From the NCBI GenBank assembly GCA_003456125.1, contig DMPD01000297.1, positions 1-8,799 of the forward strand: 8,799 bases of DNA. Reading direction: 5' to 3'. The stretch's first letter is position 1, and the number at the start of each line of letters is the position of its first letter. The stretch is from Cyanobacteria bacterium UBA8156. Its GTDB lineage: Bacteria; Cyanobacteriota; Cyanobacteriia; Pseudanabaenales; Pseudanabaenaceae. The translations under genes were made by a program, and so were the position numbers. Of this stretch, positions 1 to 5,778 are shown piece after piece. The notes beneath the pieces are model-generated. The model did no database searches, was not told the DNA's origin, and saw only the letters and a list, made by a program, of their open reading frames with translations.

Positions 1-68
1 CTTCGCTCATGACCATTACTATTTAGCGCTACCCCGTTCCTTCAACGATATAAACGTTGTCACTGTCG

Positions 69-97
69 GTTGTCCCCACACCCGTGGGGGTGAACCG
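69..97 (+). CRISPR. Solitary type I-E-like CRISPR repeat unit
   Basis: This 29-base unit begins GTTGTCCCC and ends GTGAACCG. From memory it matches the E. coli type I-E repeat at 21 of 29 positions with the same geometry: CCCCAC (74-79), a four-base loop ACCC (80-83) and GTGGGG (84-89), i.e. repeat positions 6-11, 12-15 and 16-21. Two of the differences (repeat positions 10 and 17, G-C in E. coli and A-T here) compensate each other and keep the stem. The last eight bases, GTGAACCG, would be the crRNA 5' handle if transcribed rightwards. With 32-base spacers, neighbouring repeats should lie at about 8-36 and 130-158. Neither is there, so this is a lone unit, a spacerless relic, or the end of a disrupted array beyond the left edge. 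A plain hairpin unrelated to CRISPR remains possible. Confidence 0.55.
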
Positions 98-108
98 TTT
101 ACATAAGA

Positions 109-324
109 TCAGTCGTCATCGTCGTCACGTACTGGGAACGATCGCGCAGCGGCTGTCAACAATTCCTGCACTTCGGCGGGGGTAAGCTCGGCCATGGTCT
201 TGCCGGCGAGGTGGGGCAACAGCATCGCCACCACCTGGCGATCGCCAAACAGTTGTTGAGCGCCCATCTGTGCCCCAAACCAGCGCAAATCGTCGTCAAA
301 TTCGGGTAATTCCGGTTGAGACAT
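109..324 (-). CDS. Small acidic hypothetical protein (71 aa)
   Basis: I do not recognise this protein. It has 71 residues, is strongly acidic, has no signal peptide or membrane segment, and ends in Arg followed by five Asp. The middle (about residues 20-60) looks helical, with a short AELTPAEVQELL stretch resembling a helix-cap-helix. It starts at an ATG only 21 bases after the stop of the CofE-like gene on the same strand, with no evident Shine-Dalgarno sequence, so it is probably the last gene of the fabD-trpA operon. Downstream lies the I-E-like repeat at 69-97; no clear terminator with a U-tract is visible in bases 1-108. Support for its being a real gene is its position, clean start and cyanobacterial codon use; its function is unknown. 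Confidence 0.65.
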   Translation of the reverse strand: MSQPELPEFDDDLRWFGAQMGAQQLFGDRQVVAMLLPHLAGKTMAELTPAEVQELLTAAARSFPVRDDDDD

Positions 325-345
325 GATTTTGGTTAAATGTCTTTG

Positions 346-1512
346 TTACGTGCCATTGGTGGGGCGGATTAACACAATGGGGGTTTGTTCAGCGGCGTTG
401 CCGGCCGGATTGTCGAGCAGGGCTTCGTTGAGCAGTTCGAGGGTGACCCCCGGCGTTTTGGCCAGAACAAATACCCGTTTGAGATCGTTGACATCCACGA
501 TCGCCGCCTGCAGACCGGTTTCCGCCAAGATGCGATCGCACACCGCTTGGGGGTTTGCGGGGCCGTAGACAATAAATTGATCGTAGGGGGGAATGGTGCC
601 GGTCACATCGTCAATGAGACGGGCTTGTTCGCCGGCCAATCGGTAAAACACCCCCGGAATGCGGCAGAGTCCTTTGGCGATCGCCCCTACCGCAAAGGCA
701 AAGGCAACGCGCCAGGCCCCCACCTCATCGATGAGGGCTTGGAGGCCGCAGGCCGTCGCCAAACTGGAGGTGCGAATGAAGTAATAGCAGAGGCGGCGGG
801 CCAGCCACCCCGGATAGATGTCGCTGGGGTGCCGCCAACGCCCTTGGATGATGGCCAAGGGGCTTTCGCCAATCGTGACCACATCCCCGGTTTGGGCGTG
901 GGGCATCACATAATGACGCAACACATCCACCACGTCATCCAGGGGCGAAAGCAGGTGGGTGCGGATGGGCAACACGTCGGCGCTGGGGGTGGGCAACCAC
1001 CGTTCCGGGCCGTTGGGGTCGGGAAACCGGAGGGGCACCACGCAATGCCGCACCCGGGGAATCTGGCCTTCGGGGCCATAGGTCAGGTAATGCACCCGCA
1101 CCCACAACGCTTCCAGAATGCCGAGATCGGGCCCGGTCAGTTCAATTTCCACTTCGAGCTGGGTGGTGTGCTTGCCTTTGACGATGTAGGCTTCCCAGTA
1201 GTTGTCGGCCCGGGGGGTCTGACCCGGATGCAAAGCCCGCAGCCCAATGCGCTGTTGAATGGGCGCGATCGAACCGTCCGCCAGCAGGGTGACCTCCGGC
1301 TTCACCTCGGGAATAAAAATATCCCAGCCCTCGGTGAAGTTGCTTGCGACAAAGGAACCCAACAACACATAGCGCTGTTTTTCAAAAACCAGCCGTTCCC
1401 ATTTGCCTTCGTCCAATTCCAGGTCGTTGCCTTCCCGCTGCCGGTACTGATACTCCAGAAAGCCCCAGCCCGCGGCGATCGCCCCCAACCCCAGCGCCAA
1501 AAGCCATTCCAT
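346..1512 (-). CDS. CofE-like (F420-0:gamma-glutamyl ligase family) membrane-anchored protein
   Basis: With a start at 1512 the protein has 388 residues. Residues 2-19 form one hydrophobic helix, so the protein is probably tethered to a membrane. Residues about 25-175 are an extra domain I cannot name. From about residue 180 the sequence resembles the CofE family: a PIRTHLL stretch, a DD pair at 192-193, GDVVTIGESPLAIIQGR at 209-225 and GTIPPYDQFIVYGP near 305-318. True CofE adds glutamates to coenzyme F420-0, but cyanobacteria are not generally known to make F420, so the substrate here is uncertain. A longer reading frame opens at 1554, inside trpA. I prefer 1512 because its ATG overlaps the trpA stop as TGATG, the usual layout of coupled genes, and because it places the hydrophobic helix at the N-terminus. 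Family assignment is fairly sure; function is not. Confidence 0.75.
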   Translation of the reverse strand: MEWLLALGLGAIAAGWGFLEYQYRQREGNDLELDEGKWERLVFEKQRYVLLGSFVASNFTEGWDIFIPEVKPEVTLLADGSIAPIQQRIGLRALHPGQTPRADNYWEAYIVKGKHTTQLEVEIELTGPDLGILEALWVRVHYLTYGPEGQIPRVRHCVVPLRFPDPNGPERWLPTPSADVLPIRTHLLSPLDDVVDVLRHYVMPHAQTGDVVTIGESPLAIIQGRWRHPSDIYPGWLARRLCYYFIRTSSLATACGLQALIDEVGAWRVAFAFAVGAIAKGLCRIPGVFYRLAGEQARLIDDVTGTIPPYDQFIVYGPANPQAVCDRILAETGLQAAIVDVNDLKRVFVLAKTPGVTLELLNEALLDNPAGNAAEQTPIVLIRPTNGT

Positions 1513-2309
1513 CAGCGGCTCTCCGGCAATATGGCCCGTTTCAAGCGTTGGCACAGGTTGGTCATTTCCGCCAGACCCCCTTCCGCCAACCGGGCCACCA
1601 ACGCACTGCCCACGATCGCCCCGTCGGCGCCCCAGTCCACCACCTGCCGGGCGTGCTCCGGTTGGGAAATGCCAAACCCCACGGCAATGGGCTTATCGGT
1701 GAGGCTGCGCAACAATTCCAAACGTTGTTGCAGGTTCTGGGCCAGGCGATCGCGGGCCCCGGTGACCCCCGTCGTACTCACCAAATACACAAACCCCCGG
1801 GATTGGGCCGCAATGGCCGCCAACCGCTCCGGCGGACTGGTGGGGGCCGCCAACAAAATGACTTCGATGCCGTGGCGATCGGCGCTTTCGAGCAGCGGCG
1901 TGGCTTCTTCGAGGGGGACATCCGGCACCACCAACCCCTTGACCCCCACCGCCTGCACTTTGGTCAAAAAATTCTCGATGGGGTGATTCAAAATCGGGTT
2001 GTAGTACGAGAACAAAATCACCGGCGCTTGCAAATGGGGGATGGTGTTGGTCAACATCGCCAACACTTGGCCCAGGGTCACCCCCCGATTCAGGGCGCGG
2101 ACGGCGGCTCCCTGAATCACCGGCCCATCGGCCAAAGGATCGGAGTAGGGGATGCCCACCTCCAACAAGTCGGCTCCGTGTTGATCCAGGGCTTGCAGGG
2201 CTTGGGCGGTGGTGGCCAAGTCGGGATCCCCCGCCGTCAAGAACGGAATCAAAGCCGCCTGACCGCGCGATCGCAAATGGACAAAGGTTTCGGCTACGGT
2301 TCGGGTCAT
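1512..2309 (-). CDS. trpA: Tryptophan synthase alpha chain
   Basis: This 265-residue protein is full length for TrpA. It splits indole-3-glycerol phosphate into indole and glyceraldehyde 3-phosphate and passes indole to the beta chain (TrpB) in the cytosol. It shows the TIM-barrel start [10 protein letters not shown] (21-30), then [15 protein letters not shown] (49-63) carrying the catalytic Glu50 and Asp61 (Glu49 and Asp60 in Salmonella). Further on are the YYNP segment, the STTGVTGAR loop and the phosphate-binding GFGIS and [10 protein letters not shown] segments. Its ATG overlaps the fabD stop by four bases (ATGA), and its stop overlaps the next gene start (TGATG), so translation is probably coupled on both sides. 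No trpB or other trp gene is in the window. Confidence 0.97.
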   Translation of the reverse strand: MTRTVAETFVHLRSRGQAALIPFLTAGDPDLATTAQALQALDQHGADLLEVGIPYSDPLADGPVIQGAAVRALNRGVTLGQVLAMLTNTIPHLQAPVILFSYYNPILNHPIENFLTKVQAVGVKGLVVPDVPLEEATPLLESADRHGIEVILLAAPTSPPERLAAIAAQSRGFVYLVSTTGVTGARDRLAQNLQQRLELLRSLTDKPIAVGFGISQPEHARQVVDWGADGAIVGSALVARLAEGGLAEMTNLCQRLKRAILPESR

Positions 2310-3196
2310 GGCATCACCTTATCATTGAGGGCCGCCAACCCGTCGATCGCCTGCACGGCAATTTCGGGAGTGGTTCGCTTCACCAAGCCCGCCAGCACGT
2401 TGCCCGGGCCTACTTCCCAGGCCTGACGGTAGCCCGCCGCTGCCAGCCCTTGGCAAATTTCCCGCCACCGCACCGGTGCCGTCATCTGGGCGATCGCCCG
2501 TTGTTGCAATACTGGCCCCGAGGTGGTGGGCGCATGGGGTTCCACATTGGTGTAGACCGGACAGTGCGCATCGGCGAAGGGGGTGTCTTGCAGCAGGGTG
2601 GCCAGTTCCGCGGCTGGGGCTGCCATCCACGGCGAATGAAACGCGCCGCTCACGGGCAACGGCACCATGCGTTTGATTTTGACCTTGTCTTTGAGCATTT
2701 GGAGACCGGCCGGCGTGCCCGCCACCACCACCTGATCGGGGCTGTTGTCGTTGGCCAACACCACTTCCGGGAGGTGGGCGATCGCCGCCGTGAGTTCCGC
2801 ACGATCGAATCCCATCAGGGCCGCCATCACCCCCTCGGTGACTTGGGCCATGAGTTGCGATCGCTTTTGCACCAACCGCAAGCCGGTGGCAAAGTCCCAC
2901 ACCCCCGCCGCATAGAGGGCCACGTATTCCCCCAAACTGTGGCCCGCCACCGCCGTCGGGACATCCCCCCGTTTTTTCAATTCATCCACCAAAATTGCCG
3001 AAAACACATACAAACAAGGTTGGGTGTATGCGGTTTGGGCCAAAATGTCGGCCGACCCGGCCCACACCTGAGCCACCGACCATCCCAGAACCTCTTGGGC
3101 GGTTTGCAACGTGGGGGTAGCCACCGTCTGCAAATCCTGTCCCATGCCCGGCCGCTGGGAACCCTGACCGGGGAAAAGCCATACCGTCTGCGTCAT
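2306..3196 (-). CDS. fabD: Malonyl-CoA:acyl carrier protein transacylase
   Basis: FabD moves malonyl from CoA to acyl carrier protein, supplying the extender unit for fatty-acid synthesis in the cytosol. At 296 residues it has the usual length. Visible motifs are PGQGSQ (9-14) at the N-terminus with Gln11 for the oxyanion hole, GHSLGE (85-90) with the nucleophile Ser87, Arg112 in QKRSQLM for the malonyl carboxylate, GAFHS (184-188) with catalytic His187, and [11 protein letters not shown] (261-271) near the C-terminus. It is a stand-alone enzyme, not a polyketide synthase module. The ATG at 3196 gives the canonical [14 protein letters not shown] start. It is first in the cluster fabD-trpA-cofE-like-71 aa gene and overlaps trpA by four bases. 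FabH and PlsX, frequent FabD neighbours elsewhere, are not here. Confidence 0.97.
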   Translation of the reverse strand: MTQTVWLFPGQGSQRPGMGQDLQTVATPTLQTAQEVLGWSVAQVWAGSADILAQTAYTQPCLYVFSAILVDELKKRGDVPTAVAGHSLGEYVALYAAGVWDFATGLRLVQKRSQLMAQVTEGVMAALMGFDRAELTAAIAHLPEVVLANDNSPDQVVVAGTPAGLQMLKDKVKIKRMVPLPVSGAFHSPWMAAPAAELATLLQDTPFADAHCPVYTNVEPHAPTTSGPVLQQRAIAQMTAPVRWREICQGLAAAGYRQAWEVGPGNVLAGLVKRTTPEIAVQAIDGLAALNDKVMP

Positions 3197-3284
3197 CTTG
3201 AATCTTTGGGTTGTATTTTCGATAAAAATTGGGGGTTTTTACTCCCCTCTTCCTTTCTGGGAGCGGGGACGGGGGGGAGGGAAA
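3197..3284. other. leuB-fabD intergenic region with hairpin and G-quadruplex motif
   Basis: These 88 bases separate leuB (upstream, same strand) from fabD. The plus strand at 3259-3281 carries four G-tracts of 3, 4, 7 and 3 bases with loops AGC, AC and A, which fits the G3+N1-7 quadruplex pattern; this is the template strand for the leftward genes. An imperfect inverted repeat, CCCC-T-CTTCC / GGGAG-C-GGGG around TTTCT, spans 3244-3268. In the leftward transcript it is followed, after about 14 bases, by AATTTTTAT, so it could be a weak leuB terminator. The A/T-rich part (about 3211-3230) could hold the fabD promoter; the best -10-like hexamer is TACAAC at 3210-3215 on the minus strand, without a good -35. 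Terminator and promoter roles are inference. Confidence 0.45.
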
Positions 3285-4361
3285 TTACAGCGCCGCCAGG
3301 ATCGCTTCCCCCATGGCCCGACAGCCCACCTTGGTGGTGCCTTCCGCCCAAATGTCGCCGGTGCGCAAACCCTGGTCGAGGACTTTGGTGACCGCCTGCT
3401 CGATCGCCGTGGCCGCCGCCGCTTGCCCCAATCCATAGTGCAACAGCATGGCCGCGCTCAGCACCTGGGCGATGGGATTGGCCAAATCTTGACCGGCAAT
3501 GTCGGGGGCCGAGCCGTGCACCGGCTCAAACAGCCCGGGGGTGCCGGGCGCCCCCACACTGGCGGAAGGCAACATGCCGATGCTCCCCGTCAACACCGCC
3601 GCAATGTCCGACAGGATGTCGCCAAACAAATTCCCGGTCAAAATCACGTCGAATTGTTGGGGGGCCCGCACCAATTGCATGGCCGCGTTGTCCACATACA
3701 AATGGCTCAGGGTTACATCAGAATATTCGGCGGCGATCGCCGTCACCCGTTCCCGCCACAACTGGGACACCTCCAGCACGTTGGCCTTGTCCACGGAACA
3801 CACCTGGCCCCGCCGTTGTCGGGCCGCCTGAAACGCCACGTGGGCAATGCGATCGATCTCCGTTTCGGTGTAGGCCATGGTGTTCACCCCCCGTCGTTGC
3901 CCTTCGCCGGTGAAGATGCCCTTGGGTTGCCCGAAATAAATGCCGCCGGTGAGTTCCCGCACCACCAGCAAATCCACCCCCGAGACCACCGCCGCCTTGA
4001 GGGGGGAAGCCTCAATCAATTGGGGCAACACCGCCGCCGGCCGCAAATTGGCAAACAACCCCAGACCGGCCCGCAACCCCAACAACGCCCGTTCCGGTCG
4101 CAGGGCATTGGGCAAGGTATCCCACTGTTCGCCGCCCACCGCCGCCAACAACACCCCATCGCTCTGTTGGCAAGCCGTTAGGGTGGCCGCCGGTAAAGGT
4201 TCCCCCGTCGCCTCGATCGCCGCTCCCCCGGCCAATAGGGTCTCGAAGGCAAACTGCAAGCCAAAACGGGGGGCGATCGCCATCAACACCTGTTGGGCCA
4301 CCGCCATAATTTCGGGGCCAATGCCGTCGCCGGGGATCAGCGCAATCCGGTAGGAAGTCAT
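3285..4361 (-). CDS. leuB: 3-isopropylmalate dehydrogenase
   Basis: LeuB oxidises and decarboxylates (2R,3S)-3-isopropylmalate with NAD+ to give 2-oxoisocaproate, the third stage of leucine synthesis. With a start at 4361 it has 358 residues, normal for the family. Motifs seen are [10 protein letters not shown] (9-18), [16 protein letters not shown] (93-108) with substrate-binding Arg97 and Arg107, [11 protein letters not shown] (134-144) with Arg135 and Tyr142, DKANVL (191-196) with Lys192, and metal-binding Asp224, Asp248 and Asp252 in VDN and GDILSD. The NAD signature [15 protein letters not shown] lies at 276-290. The frame extends upstream to a TTG at 4394, but the ATG at 4361 gives the standard [18 protein letters not shown] start. 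No leuA, leuC or leuD is next to it, as is common in cyanobacteria. It is divergent from the antiporter gene. Confidence 0.97.
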   Translation of the reverse strand: MTSYRIALIPGDGIGPEIMAVAQQVLMAIAPRFGLQFAFETLLAGGAAIEATGEPLPAATLTACQQSDGVLLAAVGGEQWDTLPNALRPERALLGLRAGLGLFANLRPAAVLPQLIEASPLKAAVVSGVDLLVVRELTGGIYFGQPKGIFTGEGQRRGVNTMAYTETEIDRIAHVAFQAARQRRGQVCSVDKANVLEVSQLWRERVTAIAAEYSDVTLSHLYVDNAAMQLVRAPQQFDVILTGNLFGDILSDIAAVLTGSIGMLPSASVGAPGTPGLFEPVHGSAPDIAGQDLANPIAQVLSAAMLLHYGLGQAAAATAIEQAVTKVLDQGLRTGDIWAEGTTKVGCRAMGEAILAAL

Positions 4362-4392
4362 GGTTACTATCGGCAAATTGGAAGATTTTACC

Positions 4393-4419
4393 AAGGTTTT
4401 CCGGTTCCTTCCGAACCTT
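4393..4419. promoter_or_regulatory. Nested inverted repeats in the leuB/antiporter divergent promoter region
   Basis: The 112-base gap between the divergent leuB and antiporter genes contains two overlapping palindromes: AAGGTT (4393-4398) with AACCTT (4414-4419), and GGTTC (4403-4407) with GAACC (4413-4417) around CTTCC. Dyads of this size between divergent starts often bind a regulator, and this one lies 32-58 bases upstream of the leuB ATG and just upstream of the suggested antiporter promoter. No known operator consensus is recognised, so an operator role is inference. Confidence 0.3.
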
Positions 4420-4420
4420 A

Positions 4421-4447
4421 TTGATCGTCAGAAAATGCAATTATAGG
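4421..4447 (+). promoter_or_regulatory. Possible promoter of the antiporter gene
   Basis: TTGATC (4421-4426) resembles a -35 box and TATAGG (4442-4447) a -10 box, with a 15-base spacer that is shorter than the preferred 17. A transcript from here would begin near 4454 and leave a leader of about 20 bases before the GTG at 4474. This fits the choice of 4474 rather than 4447 as the start. It is a pattern match only. Confidence 0.3.
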
Positions 4448-4462
4448 TGTTTGTGGTTTTGC

Positions 4463-4466
4463 GAGG
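4463..4466 (+). promoter_or_regulatory. Shine-Dalgarno site that decides the antiporter start
   Basis: GAGG lies seven bases before the GTG at 4474. No such motif precedes the earlier in-frame GTG codons at 4447 and 4453. This is the main reason for placing the start at 4474. Confidence 0.5.
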
Positions 4467-4473
4467 CGAAGAA

Positions 4474-5778
4474 GTGACGGAGGCAATTCCCGAGTTTGAG
4501 ACGTTGCTGGTCTCCAGCGTGTTGTTGGGACTGGTGGTGATTTACCTGGCCAGCAAGGTGGGGGGCGAATTGGCCAACCGCTTCAAGTTTCCGCCGGTAC
4601 TGGGAGAGCTGTTGGGGGGCACCTTGATCGGGGTCTCGGCGTTCCACCTGATTGCTTTTTCGGGGGAAGGCTCGACGGTACTCGACATCGTGCAGTGGAC
4701 GGAAGGCATGGATGCCGTGGCCAAGGCCGCTGTGGCCAAAACCCAGGGGGAAGTGCTGTCGGTGCTGTCGGAATTGGGAGTGATTATCCTCCTGTTTGAA
4801 ATTGGGCTGGAATCGAACCTGCGGCAATTGGTGCGGGTGGGGCCCCAAGCCCTGGTGGTGGCCTGTGTGGGGGTGGTTTTGCCCTTCGCCGCCGGCACGG
4901 CTGGTTTGATGTTGATTTTTCATTTGTCGGCGATTCCAGCGGTTTTTGCCGGGGCGGCCCTAACGGCCACCAGCATTGGCATCACGTCGCGGGTGCTGTC
5001 GGAGTTGGGCCGCTTGAATTCCCCCGAAGGGCAAATCATTTTGGGGGCGGCGGTGATTGACGACGTGTTGGGGGTGATTGTGTTGGCGGTGGTGGCGAGC
5101 CTGGCCAAGACCGGTGAAATCAAAGTGACCCAAGTGATCTGGCTGATTGCCAGCGCCGTACTGTTTCTGGGGGGCTCCCTAGTGTTGGGGCGGGTGTTCA
5201 ACCTCTCGTTTGTGGCGATCGCCAAGCGGTTGCGCACCCGTGGGGGCATCCTCATCCCGGCGGCGATTCTGGCGTTTTTGATGGCCTACATCGGGGCGGC
5301 TCTCCGGTTGGAAGCCATTTTGGGATCGTTTGCGGCGGGGCTGGTGCTAGACGAATCCGATGAACGCAACGAGTTGGATGAGTTGGTGCGGCCGGTGGCG
5401 GATATTTTCGTGCCGATCTTTTTTGTGGGGGTGGGGGCCCGCACCGATGTCAGCGTGTTGAATCCCTTTAATCCCGACAATTGGGCCGGGTTGACCATTG
5501 CTTCGTTTTTGATTGTGGTGGCGGTGATCGGCAAGGTGGCCACCGGTTGGAGTGTGTTTGGCAAGCCGGGCATCAACCGCCTGGCGGTGGGCTTTGGCAT
5601 GATCCCCCGGGGGGAAGTGGGCTTGGTGTTTGCGGGGGTGGGCGCCGGTAGCGGGGTGTTGTCGCCGGCCCTCAACGCTGGCATCATTGTGATGGTGATC
5701 CTGACGACGTTTGTGGCCCCGCCCCTGCTGCGGTTGGCCTTTGGCAAGAACGAATCCCCCGAAGCCGTCACCCCCTAA
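4474..5778 (+). CDS. CPA2-family cation/proton antiporter (NapA/NhaS type)
   Basis: This integral membrane protein (434 residues from 4474) exchanges Na+ or K+ for protons and would serve ion and pH balance in the plasma or thylakoid membrane. It has about 11-13 hydrophobic segments. PPVLGELLGGTLIG (40-53) is the typical early helix, followed by LLFEIGLESN (106-115). ALTATSIGITSRVL (162-175) is the unwound helix, and VIDDVLGVIVL (194-204) carries the paired Asp196-Asp197 that bind cation and proton in electrogenic CPA2 members. FFVGVGARTDV (316-326) and GMIPRGEVGLVFAGVG (375-390) are further family signatures. There is no C-terminal TrkA-N/TrkA-C regulatory domain, unlike KefB/KefC. The frame opens at a GTG at 4447, but an SD motif supports 4474. 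Its stop overlaps the next start (TAATG). Ion specificity cannot be read from the sequence. Confidence 0.93.
   Translation: MTEAIPEFETLLVSSVLLGLVVIYLASKVGGELANRFKFPPVLGELLGGTLIGVSAFHLIAFSGEGSTVLDIVQWTEGMDAVAKAAVAKTQGEVLSVLSELGVIILLFEIGLESNLRQLVRVGPQALVVACVGVVLPFAAGTAGLMLIFHLSAIPAVFAGAALTATSIGITSRVLSELGRLNSPEGQIILGAAVIDDVLGVIVLAVVASLAKTGEIKVTQVIWLIASAVLFLGGSLVLGRVFNLSFVAIAKRLRTRGGILIPAAILAFLMAYIGAALRLEAILGSFAAGLVLDESDERNELDELVRPVADIFVPIFFVGVGARTDVSVLNPFNPDNWAGLTIASFLIVVAVIGKVATGWSVFGKPGINRLAVGFGMIPRGEVGLVFAGVGAGSGVLSPALNAGIIVMVILTTFVAPPLLRLAFGKNESPEAVTP

Noticed and set aside
8..158. A multi-unit CRISPR array at the left edge
   Set aside because: The places where repeats would fall with spacers near 32 bases (about 8-36 and 130-158) show no resemblance to the unit at 69-97.
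1513..1554. Longer start for the CofE-like gene inside trpA
   Set aside because: It would add 14 polar residues ahead of the membrane helix and overlap trpA by 43 bases; the ATG at 1512 forms a standard TGATG coupling.
385..1986. Long plus-strand open frame (533 codons) opposite the cofE-like gene and trpA
   Set aside because: It is antisense to two well-supported genes, its translation is rich in Gly, Gln, His and Pro without any family motif, and such shadows are expected in GC-rich DNA.
2450..4181. Plus-strand open frames of about 313 and 327 codons opposite fabD and leuB
   Set aside because: They lie antisense to genes with intact catalytic motifs, and their products are low-complexity His/Gly/Arg-rich sequences with no recognisable domain.
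4362..4394. TTG start for leuB adding 11 residues
   Set aside because: The added residues are not typical of LeuB and the ATG at 4361 gives the canonical N-terminus. An upstream AAGGA-like sequence exists but is poorly spaced.
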